Positions 53,601-64,000 of a stretch of 64,000 nt of DNA are shown here, piece by piece. The first letter of the stretch is position 1, and each line of letters begins with the position of its first letter. Below the pieces are notes generated by a model that saw only the letters and a program-made list of their open reading frames with translations, did no database searches and was not told the DNA's origin. The DNA comes from Chrysopilus asiliformis. Taxonomy: Eukaryota; Arthropoda; Insecta; Diptera; Rhagionidae. The stretch covers positions 67,284,274 through 67,348,273 of the forward strand of contig OZ035962.1 of assembly GCA_964034945.1 (NCBI GenBank). The letters run 5' to 3'. Position numbers and translations under genes: made by a program.

Positions 53601-56600
53601 ACATTTGTTAAGTATTAACCGCTGTGTGTAAAATATTGAGGGAATTCACAGTCCTCTTTTAAAATGCGGGTAAATTTACCGCTCGGTAATTCAGTCAAAT
53701 TTAACAGATTTTTACCGAGACGGTAACTTGGTTCATGTAAAAATGAATTACCGGATTCGGTAATTGTAGACATGCCTTGAGTCGTGTTTTCCGGCCCGGT
53801 TATTCGGTATCAAGAATCAACCGCGAGTGGCGCTAGTAATGTTTTTAGTTGTCAAATTTTCTCGCTGGTTTTTTGTTAATCTAATCGGACTGATGCAAAT
53901 TTTTTCAATTTTGATAGCCATTGCCACAATAGAAATTCAAAAGAATACATCAAACATGGATTTAAAGGTATGTGATATATTTTACAATCAAATTCGCAGT
54001 TCATGATTTGGTCACGTATCAAATAAAAGCGCTGTTCTCAAATCTGTGCTGTGGGATGTTCACAGCAGAATATTTTCAGTCTTTTAATATTACCGAAAAT
54101 ACCGAATACCGAATACCGAAGAGGATTGTGAATACCCTCATTAAGTTTGAGTACCTAATATATGAAACAAGCAAAAATATACCTAGTACGCTTAGCAACT
54201 CAATATGAGTGTCAAGTTAAGGGAAAACCCAAATTTATTCTTACCCCTCAATTCTGCATAATAGATAAGAGCCTCTTAACTGCTAACTGGACTTTAGAGG
54301 AAATTTAATAGAAATTGGTATTCCTGATAATAGTTAAGAAATGTCAACCTCTTAACTTTCGTGGTGAATTTTTGTAATATTCTGGGGAAAAGTTAGCAGA
54401 CGTTTCTAACCTCAAAAACCTCTTAATTTAAGAGGACCTCGCCGATATCCTCTTACGACCCCTTAACTCGTGTGTTGCGTTTAAAACTCGAAAAATCAGT
54501 GTTGGGGAGGGCTCCAACAATTTTTTTATGTATAGACAAGTTGTGTAAAATTGTATTCTGAACGTTTTTACGTCACAGGTTTTCGATTAAATTCTCCGTT
54601 TTGGATAAACTTGTAGAAAAAGTTGCATTGCATGGAGGACGAGGAAAAAAGCTGCAAAAACCAGATTTTTTATAGTATTTCTGGAAAACTCATCAAATAT
54701 TGTGTGTTCATGGAATTGTTTACCTTTAATGACACAAAAAACGATTTTTTTATTGGCTGGAATTACTTCAACGCATACCTGCAACTTCATTAATTTTATG
54801 TCTATCAAATGAAATATTTATGTGAGTGCAATGCATTATTTAACCATAAATTTGTATTATTTACAAATTTATGCGCGTTGCTGAAATTATACAAAATCAT
54901 TTAAAAATGATATTGTGTATCTTAAAAACTGTCGATTCAATTTTTACATAATATTTTTTATATCATTTTCATTTCAAACGGTCTAAATACCGTAGAAAGC
55001 TATTCTTAACAGATACAAAACTATTTTTTCAAGATCCGCAATGTCTTTTTTACACAATTTTTTGGATAATTTCAATAGTTTTGAAAACTTCATGATTTCA
55101 GAAAAAATGTAAGGTCAATAAATAGCCAAATTTGACGTCTATGAGTAAGTGCTGTCAGATGAAGACATCGTGGTGAATCTCTTAATTTGCTAAAATCGGA
55201 ACTCACCAAAATCTCTTACTCAGAATACTAATTTCTTTTAAAATCTCTTTATTATAAATTAAGATATCTCTTAACATCTGTTACCTAGAATTGGGGGGTT
55301 AATATAAAACAGATTAACCCCCCAATTCTTCTTATTTTTTTAAGAACTCCCAAGTAATAGTGCTTTTTTTTAAGAACTCCAAGTAAAAGTGGTCTGCCGG
55401 AGATCTGCGACAGAGCTTGCTCTGAATCTGCCAGTCGAAAACGCCATTAGTGATATTTTTTAGTCATTAGAGTGATTTCCAAAAAGAAGAAAACGAAAAA
55501 GTGAAAAATATGAGAGAAAATGTGGGTATATTTTTGATTTTACTACGATCAAAAAATGGAAAGGGTCTTTCAATAAGGACGCTCGATTTTAAAATGTAAA
55601 TAAAACAATTTGTGTGTAAGATATCCACTCTTTTTTTTTGTTTTTGTTTAAGTATGGAATATAACATCGTTCAATTGTCCGCCGCGGCTTTGCTTTCTGG
55701 CACGTATTCGGGAGGTCCAATTTTCGATGACTTTGTCGCATAGATCTGGCTGAATTTGCTGGATGTCGCTCGTTATGTTGGCTTTGAGGGCATCAATTGT
55801 TTCCAGTTTATTCGCATAGACCTGCGATTTAAGATAGTCTAAAGGAAGAAGTCTAAAGGCGTTAAATCGCACGATCTCGGTGGCCAGTTCATTTCGCCAC
55901 CGCACGAGATAACCATGCCCTGAAATCGCTCGTGCAGAATGTCCATCGTGGCATGGACTGTGTGGCATGTAGCGCCGTCCTGTTGGAACCACATGTTGTC
56001 GGTATCCATATCATCCAGTTTACCCCATCAGAGGGTACTTATCATTGACCTGTAGCGCTCGCCGTTAACGGTTATGGCAATGCCAGTTTCGTTTTGGAAG
56101 AAGTACGGACCGATGATTCCGGCAGACCAAAATCCGCACCTAAAAGTGACTTTTTCGGGATGCATTTGGTGCGGGTGTATCTCGTGTGGATTGACCTCAT
56201 TTTTTACCTTCATTTAAAAATGAGCCTCGTCGCTAAAAATGATTTTTTTGAAAAAAAATTTGAAAAAATAATTTTTGATGATTTGCCATCACGGTGATTT
56301 GCCATACACTACTGAACAATTCACAACAAATTTGACAGATGTTGCTTTAACAACATGGCCGCTATAACCTAACAAACTTCGAGCGTCTTAATTGAAAGAC
56401 CCTTTACGTTCACGGTTCGGAGAAAAACTTTAACAATTAGTATTATTTTATTATATTTTACCACTATAACAGCCAAGTTAATACACGGAAAGAAATAATT
56501 TTTGATGCATATTATAAAAAACATATTTTGTTTTAGATAAATATAATGTTCTTGCAACTTTTCTACACTCGACTTAATAGCATTTTTAATTACTCAATAA

Positions 56601-59600
56601 TGGATAATACCAAAACAACATAATGCTTACGTAAGTAATAAGTAAGATTTATGTTCTTTGATAATACACTTTTTGTTTAACATATCACATTATTTTAGTG
56701 ATATTTTGCTTTCAGAAATTTTATAATTTTGACGAAATTTGTTGTAAGATTCGATATTAAGTACTCATTCGTTTATTTATTGATCCATAGCTTATTTATA
56801 AGTTTACAAAGCATTGAAATGCCAATAACATTTTTTAGATTAACTTTATATTCAGAAATAACATGATAAATTCCATAATTTGGATTTTATGTGTGAAAAA
56901 AGTTTATTTAAAAAAGTAATTAAATTATAATTTACCTCAGGAGATACTGTTAATGCGGGGGCCCCATGACGTGCTCTATATTCGTTGTGCCAACACAAAC
57001 AGTCTAATATAAAGTCTTTATCTTGTAACACTGGCTTTGGTGATTCTTCTCCATTGTTTGCATCTCTCATAGATGACGGGGTCTGCAATAAAAATTCAAA
57101 ATCCAGTAAAACTATTTTTTGCTATTTATTTAGTAAGAATTATAGCCAAAATTAATTATAAAAACGAATTTTGCAATCTTCGCGAGTAGTGTTGCTAATT
57201 TGATCGGAATCCGGGATTTTGACTGAATTTTGTCCAGTTTGACCGGAAACAGGGTCCACCGGATTTTTGACTGGAAGGAATTAGTTTTGACCGTATTTGA
57301 CAGTATTCGGTTTGAAACAAAACCTGAAAAAAATATCAATTAAGCTGACTACTGAACCCCAAAAAGGAAAAATACGTTTTTTGTAAGTTAAAAATGTAAT
57401 TGTTAACCATTATTGTAAATTTTGATTCTAAATTGTCAAAATTCTGAGACTAAAATTTAAAAAGTTGAGCCGCAAAGCGTTATGAGTCCTAGATTCTGAT
57501 TTTTTTTAAATTTCCTTCAAGTACCCACACTACAGACTTTTTGTCCGCTCAACGCGTTCTCGAGTTATTTAAAATATAACGAGTTATTTAAATTGACTGA
57601 AACGGTTTTCGTATTGGTCATAAAGTTTCTTTTTGCCCCAGTTCTAGAGTCGGTTACCGTCATGAATACAATACTTTCCTTCTTAACTTCGCAGAGGAAA
57701 GTAAAAATCATACGATTCGACACTTCCCAAACTGCCAAATCTGGTGAAATTGTCTACAAAAAATAATAAACAGCGTTCCTCATTCTAAATATAGCAAAGT
57801 TATTAGAACTGTTTATGAAATAACGAAATTGAAAATATATATATACACGGTAAAAAAATCTTGAAGTGAATTCCAATCAAAATTGGATTACGCCGGACCT
57901 ATATCGTCCGCTAAGACCGTGTCTCCACTTGGGATTTTTCATCGCAGAGATTTTTGATTGACCAATCAGAACTCGAGTTGACGGCGATAAAAAATCATAG
58001 AGATAAATTTCATGAAATCTTGCAAATGCAAAATTTCATGGAATTTCCCGATTCAAGATGGCGGAATCTAAATTCTCCAGACAAGTAGTTGGGAAAATAA
58101 CTAATTTTTACAAACGATAGATAGAAAAGGCTTTGGAAGAGAATATTTAACATTAAGGTTCTTCTTTTCGCCTGCTTTTCTTTGTATCTATTTAATATTT
58201 TGCAATAACTCTGACAAGTTGTTTTAACTTCAAAGGCATGCGAAGAAACGAAAATCCATGAAATATGGATTGAGATATTTCTTGGGATAAAAAATTGTTA
58301 ATCATTGTTAAGCATCGTTTTTATTGCTCTTCTGGCAAATTTGGTATAATGGACTTAGCACAATTTCACTTTAAGCCGACGATATGTGTAATCCAAATTC
58401 TATATTTAAGTGCAATATAGAATAATAAATGATTAAAATATGAAGGCAAAAAAACAAAAATATTTTTAATCATCCGCATGTAGTATATTCCAATCCAAAA
58501 TTGTATTAAGATTAGGTCAATATAATTTTTGAATTTGAAAATACTCCAGGATTTTTTCCCGTGTACATACAATATATACGGGAAAATATTGTTTCCTTTT
58601 ACGAATTCCAACTAATGTGACTTCTTCACTCTAACATTTCTAAACTTTCATATTCGCGCATAAATTTTAGCAGCAGGATATCCGGTAATATATTTACCAA
58701 CACATTGTTAACAATAATAATTATTTAATTGCCAAATAATGTAAATAATTTCCATTTGTTTTTGTATTTTGTGTAAATGTTAAGGACATCATTAGGATAA
58801 TGAAACTATAAGTAGTTTGCTTTTCTTATTCGCCACCACGAAACATTTCCACGACCAGCAATCGTTATGAAGATTTATTTCGAAAGGTTGAAGGTATAAA
58901 CAAAATAATTACATATGTGGACGTACATATGTACTATGTATATTCTCGCTTTGAACGAAAACTAAAAAAAAGTTATAGGTCAAAAAAATATTTTGTTAAA
59001 TGAATTCGCGTAAATGAAGATCGCATAAATAGAAAATGTTTATTACGGCACAGTTCGTTACTGTGAAATGTGAACACATCAGATGGTAAATCGCTCCAAA
59101 GTCTTGTTGTTCGCGGAATGAAGGAACTCCTAAACTTTACTGTACGAAAACGGGGAGGCTCAAGGAAGAAGTCGTGCGCGCCTGCAGCTGCAGGAGAGGG
59201 TCTAGGGAAAACATACCGTGTAGGAATAAGTTGGGAAATTTCGGTGGAACATTTCCCATGGAAATATCTATAGCATATGCTGAGTACCCGATGCTCGAGA
59301 GACGGTAATAAATCTGTCAAAGATTTGTCTTCAATCAGTCGGATCGCAGGTTTTTGAATTCGGTCTAGCAATTGCAGGACAGTTTCTGGGGTTCCAGCCC
59401 AAATGTGCAAATTTTACTCAAGTCTCGGTTGAATGTAGGCCTTGTAGATGCTGAGCACGGTATAATAACACAAGGTAAGACATTGCGCATGTTTCATTCT
59501 CTCTCTTTCTTTCACAATGACGTCACGTGAATTACACTTTTGTAGCAGATACATAAGAAAACCTAGTGAAATTACTTCCCTGGCCAATAAAATAAGGTGT

Positions 59601-62171
59601 AAATGGTGTACTATTTGATTTTAAAGCTGTGAAATAAAAACAAATGAAATAAAAACAATTTAATTAATTCAATTGCATGTTTTATTTAATTTTCTTTTGA
59701 GAGATTTTGTTTTCCCACATAGTTTTTCAATTTTCCACTCTCATTCTGCATTAAATTTGAAACGATTTTCAGGTATCCCGGCCGAATATCAAGTTTTACT
59801 GCCCAAGTTTTCAGCGTAGATACTGCTGGGAATTTCACCTATTTTCAGCAACATGTGATAAGCTTTCGGGCCATTAGAGTAGACTGAAATGCCTTTCGCA
59901 ATATCGTCTGCAGTCCATTGGATCCTGCCATATCCCTTTTGCATTTTCTTTCTCTGATTTGCTGTGAACAATTTGGCGATTGCGTTGTTTTCCTGTTGTA
60001 TCCTATAATTTTCTTCCTTCAGTCTGGAGTTTTCCTAAGATGAAATGTTAAGCATATTTTTGAGTTCTTCCACGGGATAAACACTTTTGCATCTGAAAAT
60101 ATGTCACGTTACAATGCTATAAATGTATTATAATCAATTCAAAAATTACTTACTTCAATGGGTCAGTGTTACATGATTTTTCTTCCTTTGTTGTTATTGG
60201 TGTAACAGCACTTATGTTCGTATTTTCAAGTCCATTTATGGCTTCAGTTTCACTTAAATCATTTAATGCCAAAAGGTCTGCAACAATATCCTGGCGCTCC
60301 TTTCTTTGAGCTCTTTCTGATCGTTTTCATGTTGACGCCGTTTGTGGAGCTGAATTGGAACTTGATGGGAGATTTTCGGTTGGGATGGCATCAGATTTCA
60401 ACTTCTTCGAGTTCCTGGGAGAATAATTTAGTAGCTTGTGCTTCAAATTTTGGTGAAATGTCTTGAACACATGTATGCCGTACTGGGATTTTTATACCAA
60501 AGGGTATATTAACTTTGCTTCTTTTTTCGTTTTGTTGGAAAAGTCGAGAAAAATTTTGGGGAAAAGCGGGAATATCGGAAAAATTAAAATTTGCATATTT
60601 TATGGGATTATGGTATGGAAGGAGAAAATATTGTATTTGGAACTGAAAAACGGATAATTTTGTCCCTCACGATAATGTTATCGCCAACAGACGGCGTTAC
60701 GCGCTCAGACTCACATTTGACAGCTGAGAAATATATTCGCTCCTACCTCATTGATGATCGATGCGAAGCGGTTGTTTATCGATATAGTGCGCAATTTATC
60801 GCTATTTTCCCACTTTTAAATCGTCGAAAGTATTTTATTTTGTGATCAACGAAGTGATTCAAGGTATTTACTCAGTGACCAAATGAAATTAAATGGATTG
60901 GTGTTGAATTTTGTGCTTTTTTCCAGAACATTGTGATTTCCAAAAGAGAGGTTAGCGGCACATCGAATCTGGACTTGCATCAACACAAATTTCCTTTTCC
61001 TTATTTTCACCATATAAATGGTTAGCATATTCAATTAAAAAAAACTTATGATTGGCACAACTATTTAATTGTTACCCCAAGCCCACCATATCACATCTTT
61101 TCTTTAAATTGAGTAAAGCTTGTATGGCGATGTTACGTCGCTTAAATTTTTTCGCTACCCGGAAAAGTCTTATTTTTTCTACTTAGCTACCATTTTTCCC
61201 AAAACCAAGAAAGATATCGACTTGATTTTTTTTATTTTCCCTATGACAACACTGAGTATCGATACAGATGGTGAAATTTTAAGTAGAAAATTTTAAGTGT
61301 AAAGGAAGGTGTAAATTTTATGTAAATCAAATACACATTTTGAAAATTAAAAAAAAAATATTACAATTTTTTTCTTGTAATCCTTATTTGTGTATTTTTA
61401 GTATTACATGAACAACAAGTGTGTAAAATTTCATTCAAATCCGTCGACCGGTCTTCGAGAAACTAATACAAGTTTTCAATTTTGAACCCTTTCTAAAAAA
61501 AACATTTTTTTAGAAATCGTCGACAAAAACTTACTCTTTTAGTTTCAATCCAAGTATAAATTTCACACGCAAAAACCTCACAAAAAATTTTAAAAAAATC
61601 AATTTTCTTGAAAAGATGACTTTATTGCAGGAAGTGGTAAAAAATCAATTGAGGCGAAATTCTTTTTTTATCAAAACAAAATGTCATGATTCCCTCATAT
61701 CTTAGAGATCAATTCGCGTTCCACGAAAAAAAAAATAAAAATGTTTTTTTCATTTCATTTTATATGCGATTAATGGAAATTCCTATGTTTTTGAGAATTT
61801 GAATTTTTCCTCGATAATAAAACTTTTTTTCACATACTAGCACCGTGGAAAAACTCAAATGTAGTGAAAACAAATTGATACAATAATTTTTACCATTTTT
61901 CACAGAATTAGAATCCGAAACTCAGTTTACGCGGAAAAATTATAGGTTTTCATAGAACGCGAATCGTTAATAGTCAGCATATTAGATTATAATTTAAATA
62001 AGAGTATAAAAGTTGGGGGAGAATTCCATTGAAATAAAATAAATTACTTACCTTTGGCAATAAAGGACGGTTATCCAATGGCTCAGTTTGTCCTGTGTCG
62101 TTCGCATTTGTATCTTCGGGCTTTTTTCGACTGAGATCAACTGCAGCCACACGTTTTCTAAGATTCGCCAT
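50644..62171 (-). CDS. CAP-superfamily protein, GAPR-1/GLIPR2 type, degenerate tetrad
   Basis: Predicted intracellular CAP (SCP/PR-1) protein, possibly membrane- or Golgi-associated like GAPR-1. Coding exons in order: 62171-62052, 57082-56936, 51522-51393, 51107-51018, 50965-50861, 50792-50644. All borders are GT..AG, phases agree; 741 nt, 246 residues. The start (GTTATGG) is chosen because the upstream frame hits stops. No signal peptide: [17 protein letters not shown] is basic. CAP domain about 60-225: [10 protein letters not shown] 71-80, WANHLAST 97-104, GHFTQMVW 163-170, [10 protein letters not shown] 190-199, then a Gln/Gly/Ser-rich tail of about 35 residues beyond the family's usual end. 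Compared with human GAPR-1 from memory, His is Tyr108/109, Glu of GEN is Gln117, and Glu of WYSE is Thr143; only His164 is kept. Closest fly relatives should be CG4270-type genes. Confidence 0.88.
51647..52307. mobile_element. TA-flanked TIR element, copy 2, in CAP intron
   Basis: Starts TACACTATAATAGGAGTAAA and ends ATTTTCTACAGTGTA. Near-identical to 45447-46233 but lacks the inner palindrome's left half and about 135 bp near 51719. The 84-codon frame (51716-51970) differs at one residue. Confidence 0.7.
52308..53365. other. CAP intron, mostly featureless
   Basis: One recognisable scrap: TACAGTGAAACCTCGGTTTG at 52419-52438, like a Tc1-type terminal repeat, followed by the inverse-like CACAAACCGAAACG. 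Confidence 0.4.
53366..53637. repeat. Fold-back MITE, 272 bp
   Basis: Long imperfect inverted repeat. AATATTTTTACACC at the left matches AATATTTTACACAC read inward from the right; both continue into AGCGGTTAATAC and later AAATAATGCCGTGTATTTTG. Arms are about 90 bp. No coding. Confidence 0.7.
54239..55303. mobile_element. Possible TIR element, about 1.06 kb
   Basis: TTACCCCTCAATTCTGCATA on the left and, inward from the right, TTAACCCCCCAATTCTAGG; both run into TAA.AGAT and CTCTTAA words that recur through the element. A 73-codon minus-strand frame inside has no domain. A second copy of the right end lies head to head at 55313-55328. Confidence 0.4.
55288..55328. repeat. Perfect 16-bp hairpin
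   Basis: GAATTGGGGGGTTAAT, a 9-base loop, then its exact inverse. Probably two TIR ends of the element at 54239-55303 facing each other. Confidence 0.85.
55561..56403 (-). mobile_element. Mariner-superfamily copy, decayed (0.84 kb), in CAP intron
   Basis: Ends AAGGGTCTTTCAATAAGGAC and, inward, AAGGGTCTTTCAATTAAGAC, both followed by GCTCGA. Minus strand keeps [40 protein letters not shown], then pieces up to [20 protein letters not shown] frame break separates the two halves and the FQQDGA block is disrupted (WFQQDGA reads [12 protein letters not shown] only across a frameshift). Same family as 24833-25643. Confidence 0.8.
57844..58565. mobile_element. TA-flanked TIR element, 0.72 kb, in CAP intron
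   Basis: TACACGGTAAAAAAATCTTG on the left and, inward, TACACGGGAAAAAATCCTGG on the right; both go on to AGT. TA at each edge suits a Tc1/mariner-type MITE. No coding recognised. Confidence 0.6.
58973..59465 (-). pseudogene. LINE reverse-transcriptase C-terminal fragment
   Basis: Minus strand: [10 protein letters not shown], a stop, then [73 protein letters not shown] and LPSDVF. The pattern YIRPRLEY..HIW......L..IQ..A.RLI...S......L..RR...L..FY....G.CS is the tail after the reverse transcriptase of Jockey/CR1-type LINEs. The stop replaces the usual Tyr. Confidence 0.8.
59789..60490 (-). pseudogene. P-element/THAP9-like transposase N-terminal remnant
   Basis: Minus strand. [10 protein letters not shown] and, in another frame, [13 protein letters not shown] match the C-terminal half of a THAP zinc finger (C..HF ... 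L...AVPT). A linker follows to NTDPLK with a GTAAGT donor at 60150. The next part after a CTTAG acceptor, from 60032, reads [17 protein letters not shown] (coiled coil), [19 protein letters not shown] and [17 protein letters not shown]. The WT.DDI....S....KAY..L motif is the conserved segment after the coiled coil in THAP-type transposases. Ends in a stop; catalytic domain absent. Confidence 0.7.
60520..60990 (+). repeat. O84 repeat, copy 2, in CAP intron
   Basis: Inverted relative of 5216-5690. The 84-codon frame (60591-60845) has the same translation as copy 1. About 35 bp near 60920-60950 (around CCAGAACATTGTGATTTCC) replace a six-base TGTGAG in copy 1. Confidence 0.6.
61035..62051. other. 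First CAP intron, 5' part, nothing recognised
   Basis: AT-rich with many poly-A and poly-T runs; no motif or element end seen. Confidence 0.4.
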
Positions 62172-62423
62172 AACCACTGCCTCTTCCCTAATAAAGAATT
62201 GGAAAAAATTTCATATAAACCCTGTATATTCAATATTTACATAAATCACACTAATCAACAAGGTAATATTTTTTTCAAATCTGAGAAAATTACAATTTTC
62301 TGTTTCCACTTTCCGAAAAACATAAAAATAACCCAAGTACAGCTTTTTTCAATAGTTATATTCTATAGGCAAACACTGTGAAAAGCTGTCACCCGGGGCA
62401 AAACGGCCACCCAAATTCTTACC

Positions 62424-62510
62424 TTTCCCTGCCTGGTGAATCCATGGTGAAAAAATCCCACGGAAGGATCTCACAGGCTTCCTTTCCCTTTTGCATTTTC
62501 TTGGCATTGA
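62424..62510 (-). other. Possible 5' untranslated exon of the CAP gene
   Basis: A GTAAGAA donor at 62423-62417 (minus) could join to the TTATTAG acceptor before 62187. The frame MPRKCKRERKPVRSF upstream would not stay in frame with the CAP exons, so any such exon is non-coding or belongs to another short frame. The true transcription start is not known. Confidence 0.35.
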
Positions 62511-63205
62511 AATTATTCGTATACCTGGCCCAAAGCGAAATTTCTTTAGTTCATGCAAAAACTAGATCGACTTAGCTTTCGTCAGATGGAGTATCAACTA
62601 ACTCACTCATTCCGCAACAGGGTTTTTTGAATGGAGTTATTTTCTCATGACGATAAGCATTTTCCATAGTAACCGAGTCAAAATTTCCCGCGTAATGTCA
62701 CTTCCCTTGTGCAGAAACTCTATAGACTAAATTCCCAAATCAATCCTCTTGAATTATCACATTTTTTTATTTAGATTTAAATTCTAGCAAAAAAATGATT
62801 TGTTGATTTCTCTGCTTAATAAAAGGATTAGCAAACCTCATAAACTCGAAATAATTTTAAAATTACTATAGAATAGATACTCCTGATGTCAGGTTAAGAA
62901 GTACCTACTCCTGATACCACTAAATCATATTTTTTGGCGACGCTCCAAAGTATCAAATGGAAAACGCCTACACTTGATAATCACTAAAACACAACACTAG
63001 TCTGATTTCTATAGATAGACAAATGTTTAAGGTGACTTATATAAAAACTATGAAAACTATGAAAATGGATTTGCAAAAATTTGCGCTGAAACGTTTTAAA
63101 AACCAATCGTCCAACAAAAATGTCCATCTCTTAACATTAGGGATGAACGATATACATCAATTTTTTACAGTATCTATATTTTAGGTTGGATGTATCGATT
63201 TTTTG

Positions 63206-63244
63206 TATCGATACTTTCACCACCGATTTATCGACGTATCGATA
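63206..63244. promoter_or_regulatory. Pair of TATCGATA (DRE-like) sites
   Basis: TATCGATA at 63206-63213 and 63237-63244, with further ATCGAT words from about 63192 to 63290. TATCGATA is the DREF binding site of fly housekeeping promoters. It may equally be part of a repeat rich in this word. Confidence 0.35.
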
Positions 63245-63461
63245 TTTTGAAATTCGATTCGTATCGACATACAGAATCGATTTATCGATGTTTTTCGGAA
63301 TATCCTGCATCCCTTTTTAACACGGCTCCATTAAGAATGACTAGTCAAAACACAGTCTTTCCTTCTGACTTATGAACATTTGTAGCAACGAAACTTAGCA
63401 ACGCCACACTAAGATTATTAAAGCCGCAGAATTTCTATGGTTTAAATAAGCTTAGCAAAAC

Positions 63462-63498
63462 TTAACCCTCTAGCCGGAATGCCCGCCTAAAGGCGGGC
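63462..63498. repeat. TTAA plus GC-rich hairpin, possible MITE end
   Basis: TTAACCCTCTAGCCGG is followed by GCCCGCC-taaa-GGCGGGC (63481-63498). This resembles a piggyBac-like terminus; no partner end was found in the window. Confidence 0.4.
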
Positions 63499-64000
63499 TT
63501 CAGGGAATTCGCTTGTTTATAACGGGTCAAAATTTTAATCGCCGGAACGTGTTACACTGACTTTTGTAAGTTATCGCTTTACATGCTGGAAAAAATTTAG
63601 CCCTGTACGTTGTCTTGGTTACGGTCTATCGCAAGTTGAAAGTCATATTTTGGTGAATGCACCCACATAAATTATTTTTAAAAATTGAGTTTTTTTGTGA
63701 AATTAAATAAAATATTTGTAGTGGTGCTACCGGAATAAAAAAATTATTGGCAACTTGGATTTATTATGTACTTTCATTATATCAAATTAGTTTTGTTTTT
63801 TTTTAATTAGAAATAGTGATTTGATTGGCATATTAGGAGCCTGCCTTTTGTCGGGTATTCCCGTGTACGCTAACTTTTCACGCACGAATCAATTCGCGTG
63901 TAATTGAGTCTTCTTTGGCTATTTCCTTATCTGTTTCTTCATTTATCTGTATTTTATCACCGTTAAACGGTTTTTATTCATAGTAAATGAAATAGCAGAT

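Larger units (their letters stand above)
62580..64000. other. Upstream region of the CAP gene
   Basis: No gene recognised. It holds the TATCGATA cluster and the GC-rich hairpin listed separately. Confidence 0.4.

Noticed and set aside
62349..62558. Basic 69-codon minus-strand frame (MHELKKFRF...) as the CAP N-terminus
   Set aside because: Joining it through the GTAAGAA donor puts the CAP exons out of frame; the ATG at 62171 gives a clean model.

Overview
The window is eukaryotic and AT-rich. It has short introns of about 55-75 bp with GT..AG borders, arthropod-type TCAGTC initiator DNA and a heavy load of insect DNA transposons. The main protein is closest by eye to Drosophila Mdr49, so an insect, probably a fly (Diptera), is the best reading. 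No species call is made.

Two host loci dominate. (1) A complete P-glycoprotein-type ABC transporter gene on the plus strand: 20 coding exons, 8500-35821, 1273 residues by my splice model. The last four exons of a second, nearly identical copy lie at the left edge (113-1350). The 3' part of the gene and about 3 kb of flank were therefore duplicated, and the array continues beyond the window. (2) A minus-strand CAP-superfamily gene of the GAPR-1/GLIPR2 type: six coding exons, 62171-50644, 246 residues, no signal peptide. Three of the four residues of the CAP tetrad are replaced.

Nearly all other sequence is mobile DNA in the long introns and spacers. The 15-kb first ABC intron holds a Transib element at 11246-13481. 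Its ends match the V(D)J signal layout: a CACAGTG heptamer, a 23-bp spacer and an A-rich block. It has a 5-bp CGGCG target duplication and a broken RAG1-like C-terminal transposase fragment. Intron 6 holds two PIF/Harbinger elements with exact 3-bp duplications; one keeps pieces of both Harbinger genes. There are also mariner-like copies, a hAT MITE whose empty site survives in the other ABC copy, TTAA elements, LINE fragments, a P-element/THAP pseudogene, DINE-1/Helentron-like interspersed elements, and a 163-bp satellite array of about 16 units (46590-49300).

Layout: 1-1350 ABC copy A; 1351-8499 spacer with repeats; 8500-35821 ABC copy B; 35822-50643 spacer with the duplicated mariner, MITEs and the satellite; 50644-62171 CAP gene; 62172-64000 its upstream region. 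The two genes are convergent and show no functional link. No tRNA, rRNA, CRISPR or bacterial-type feature was seen.
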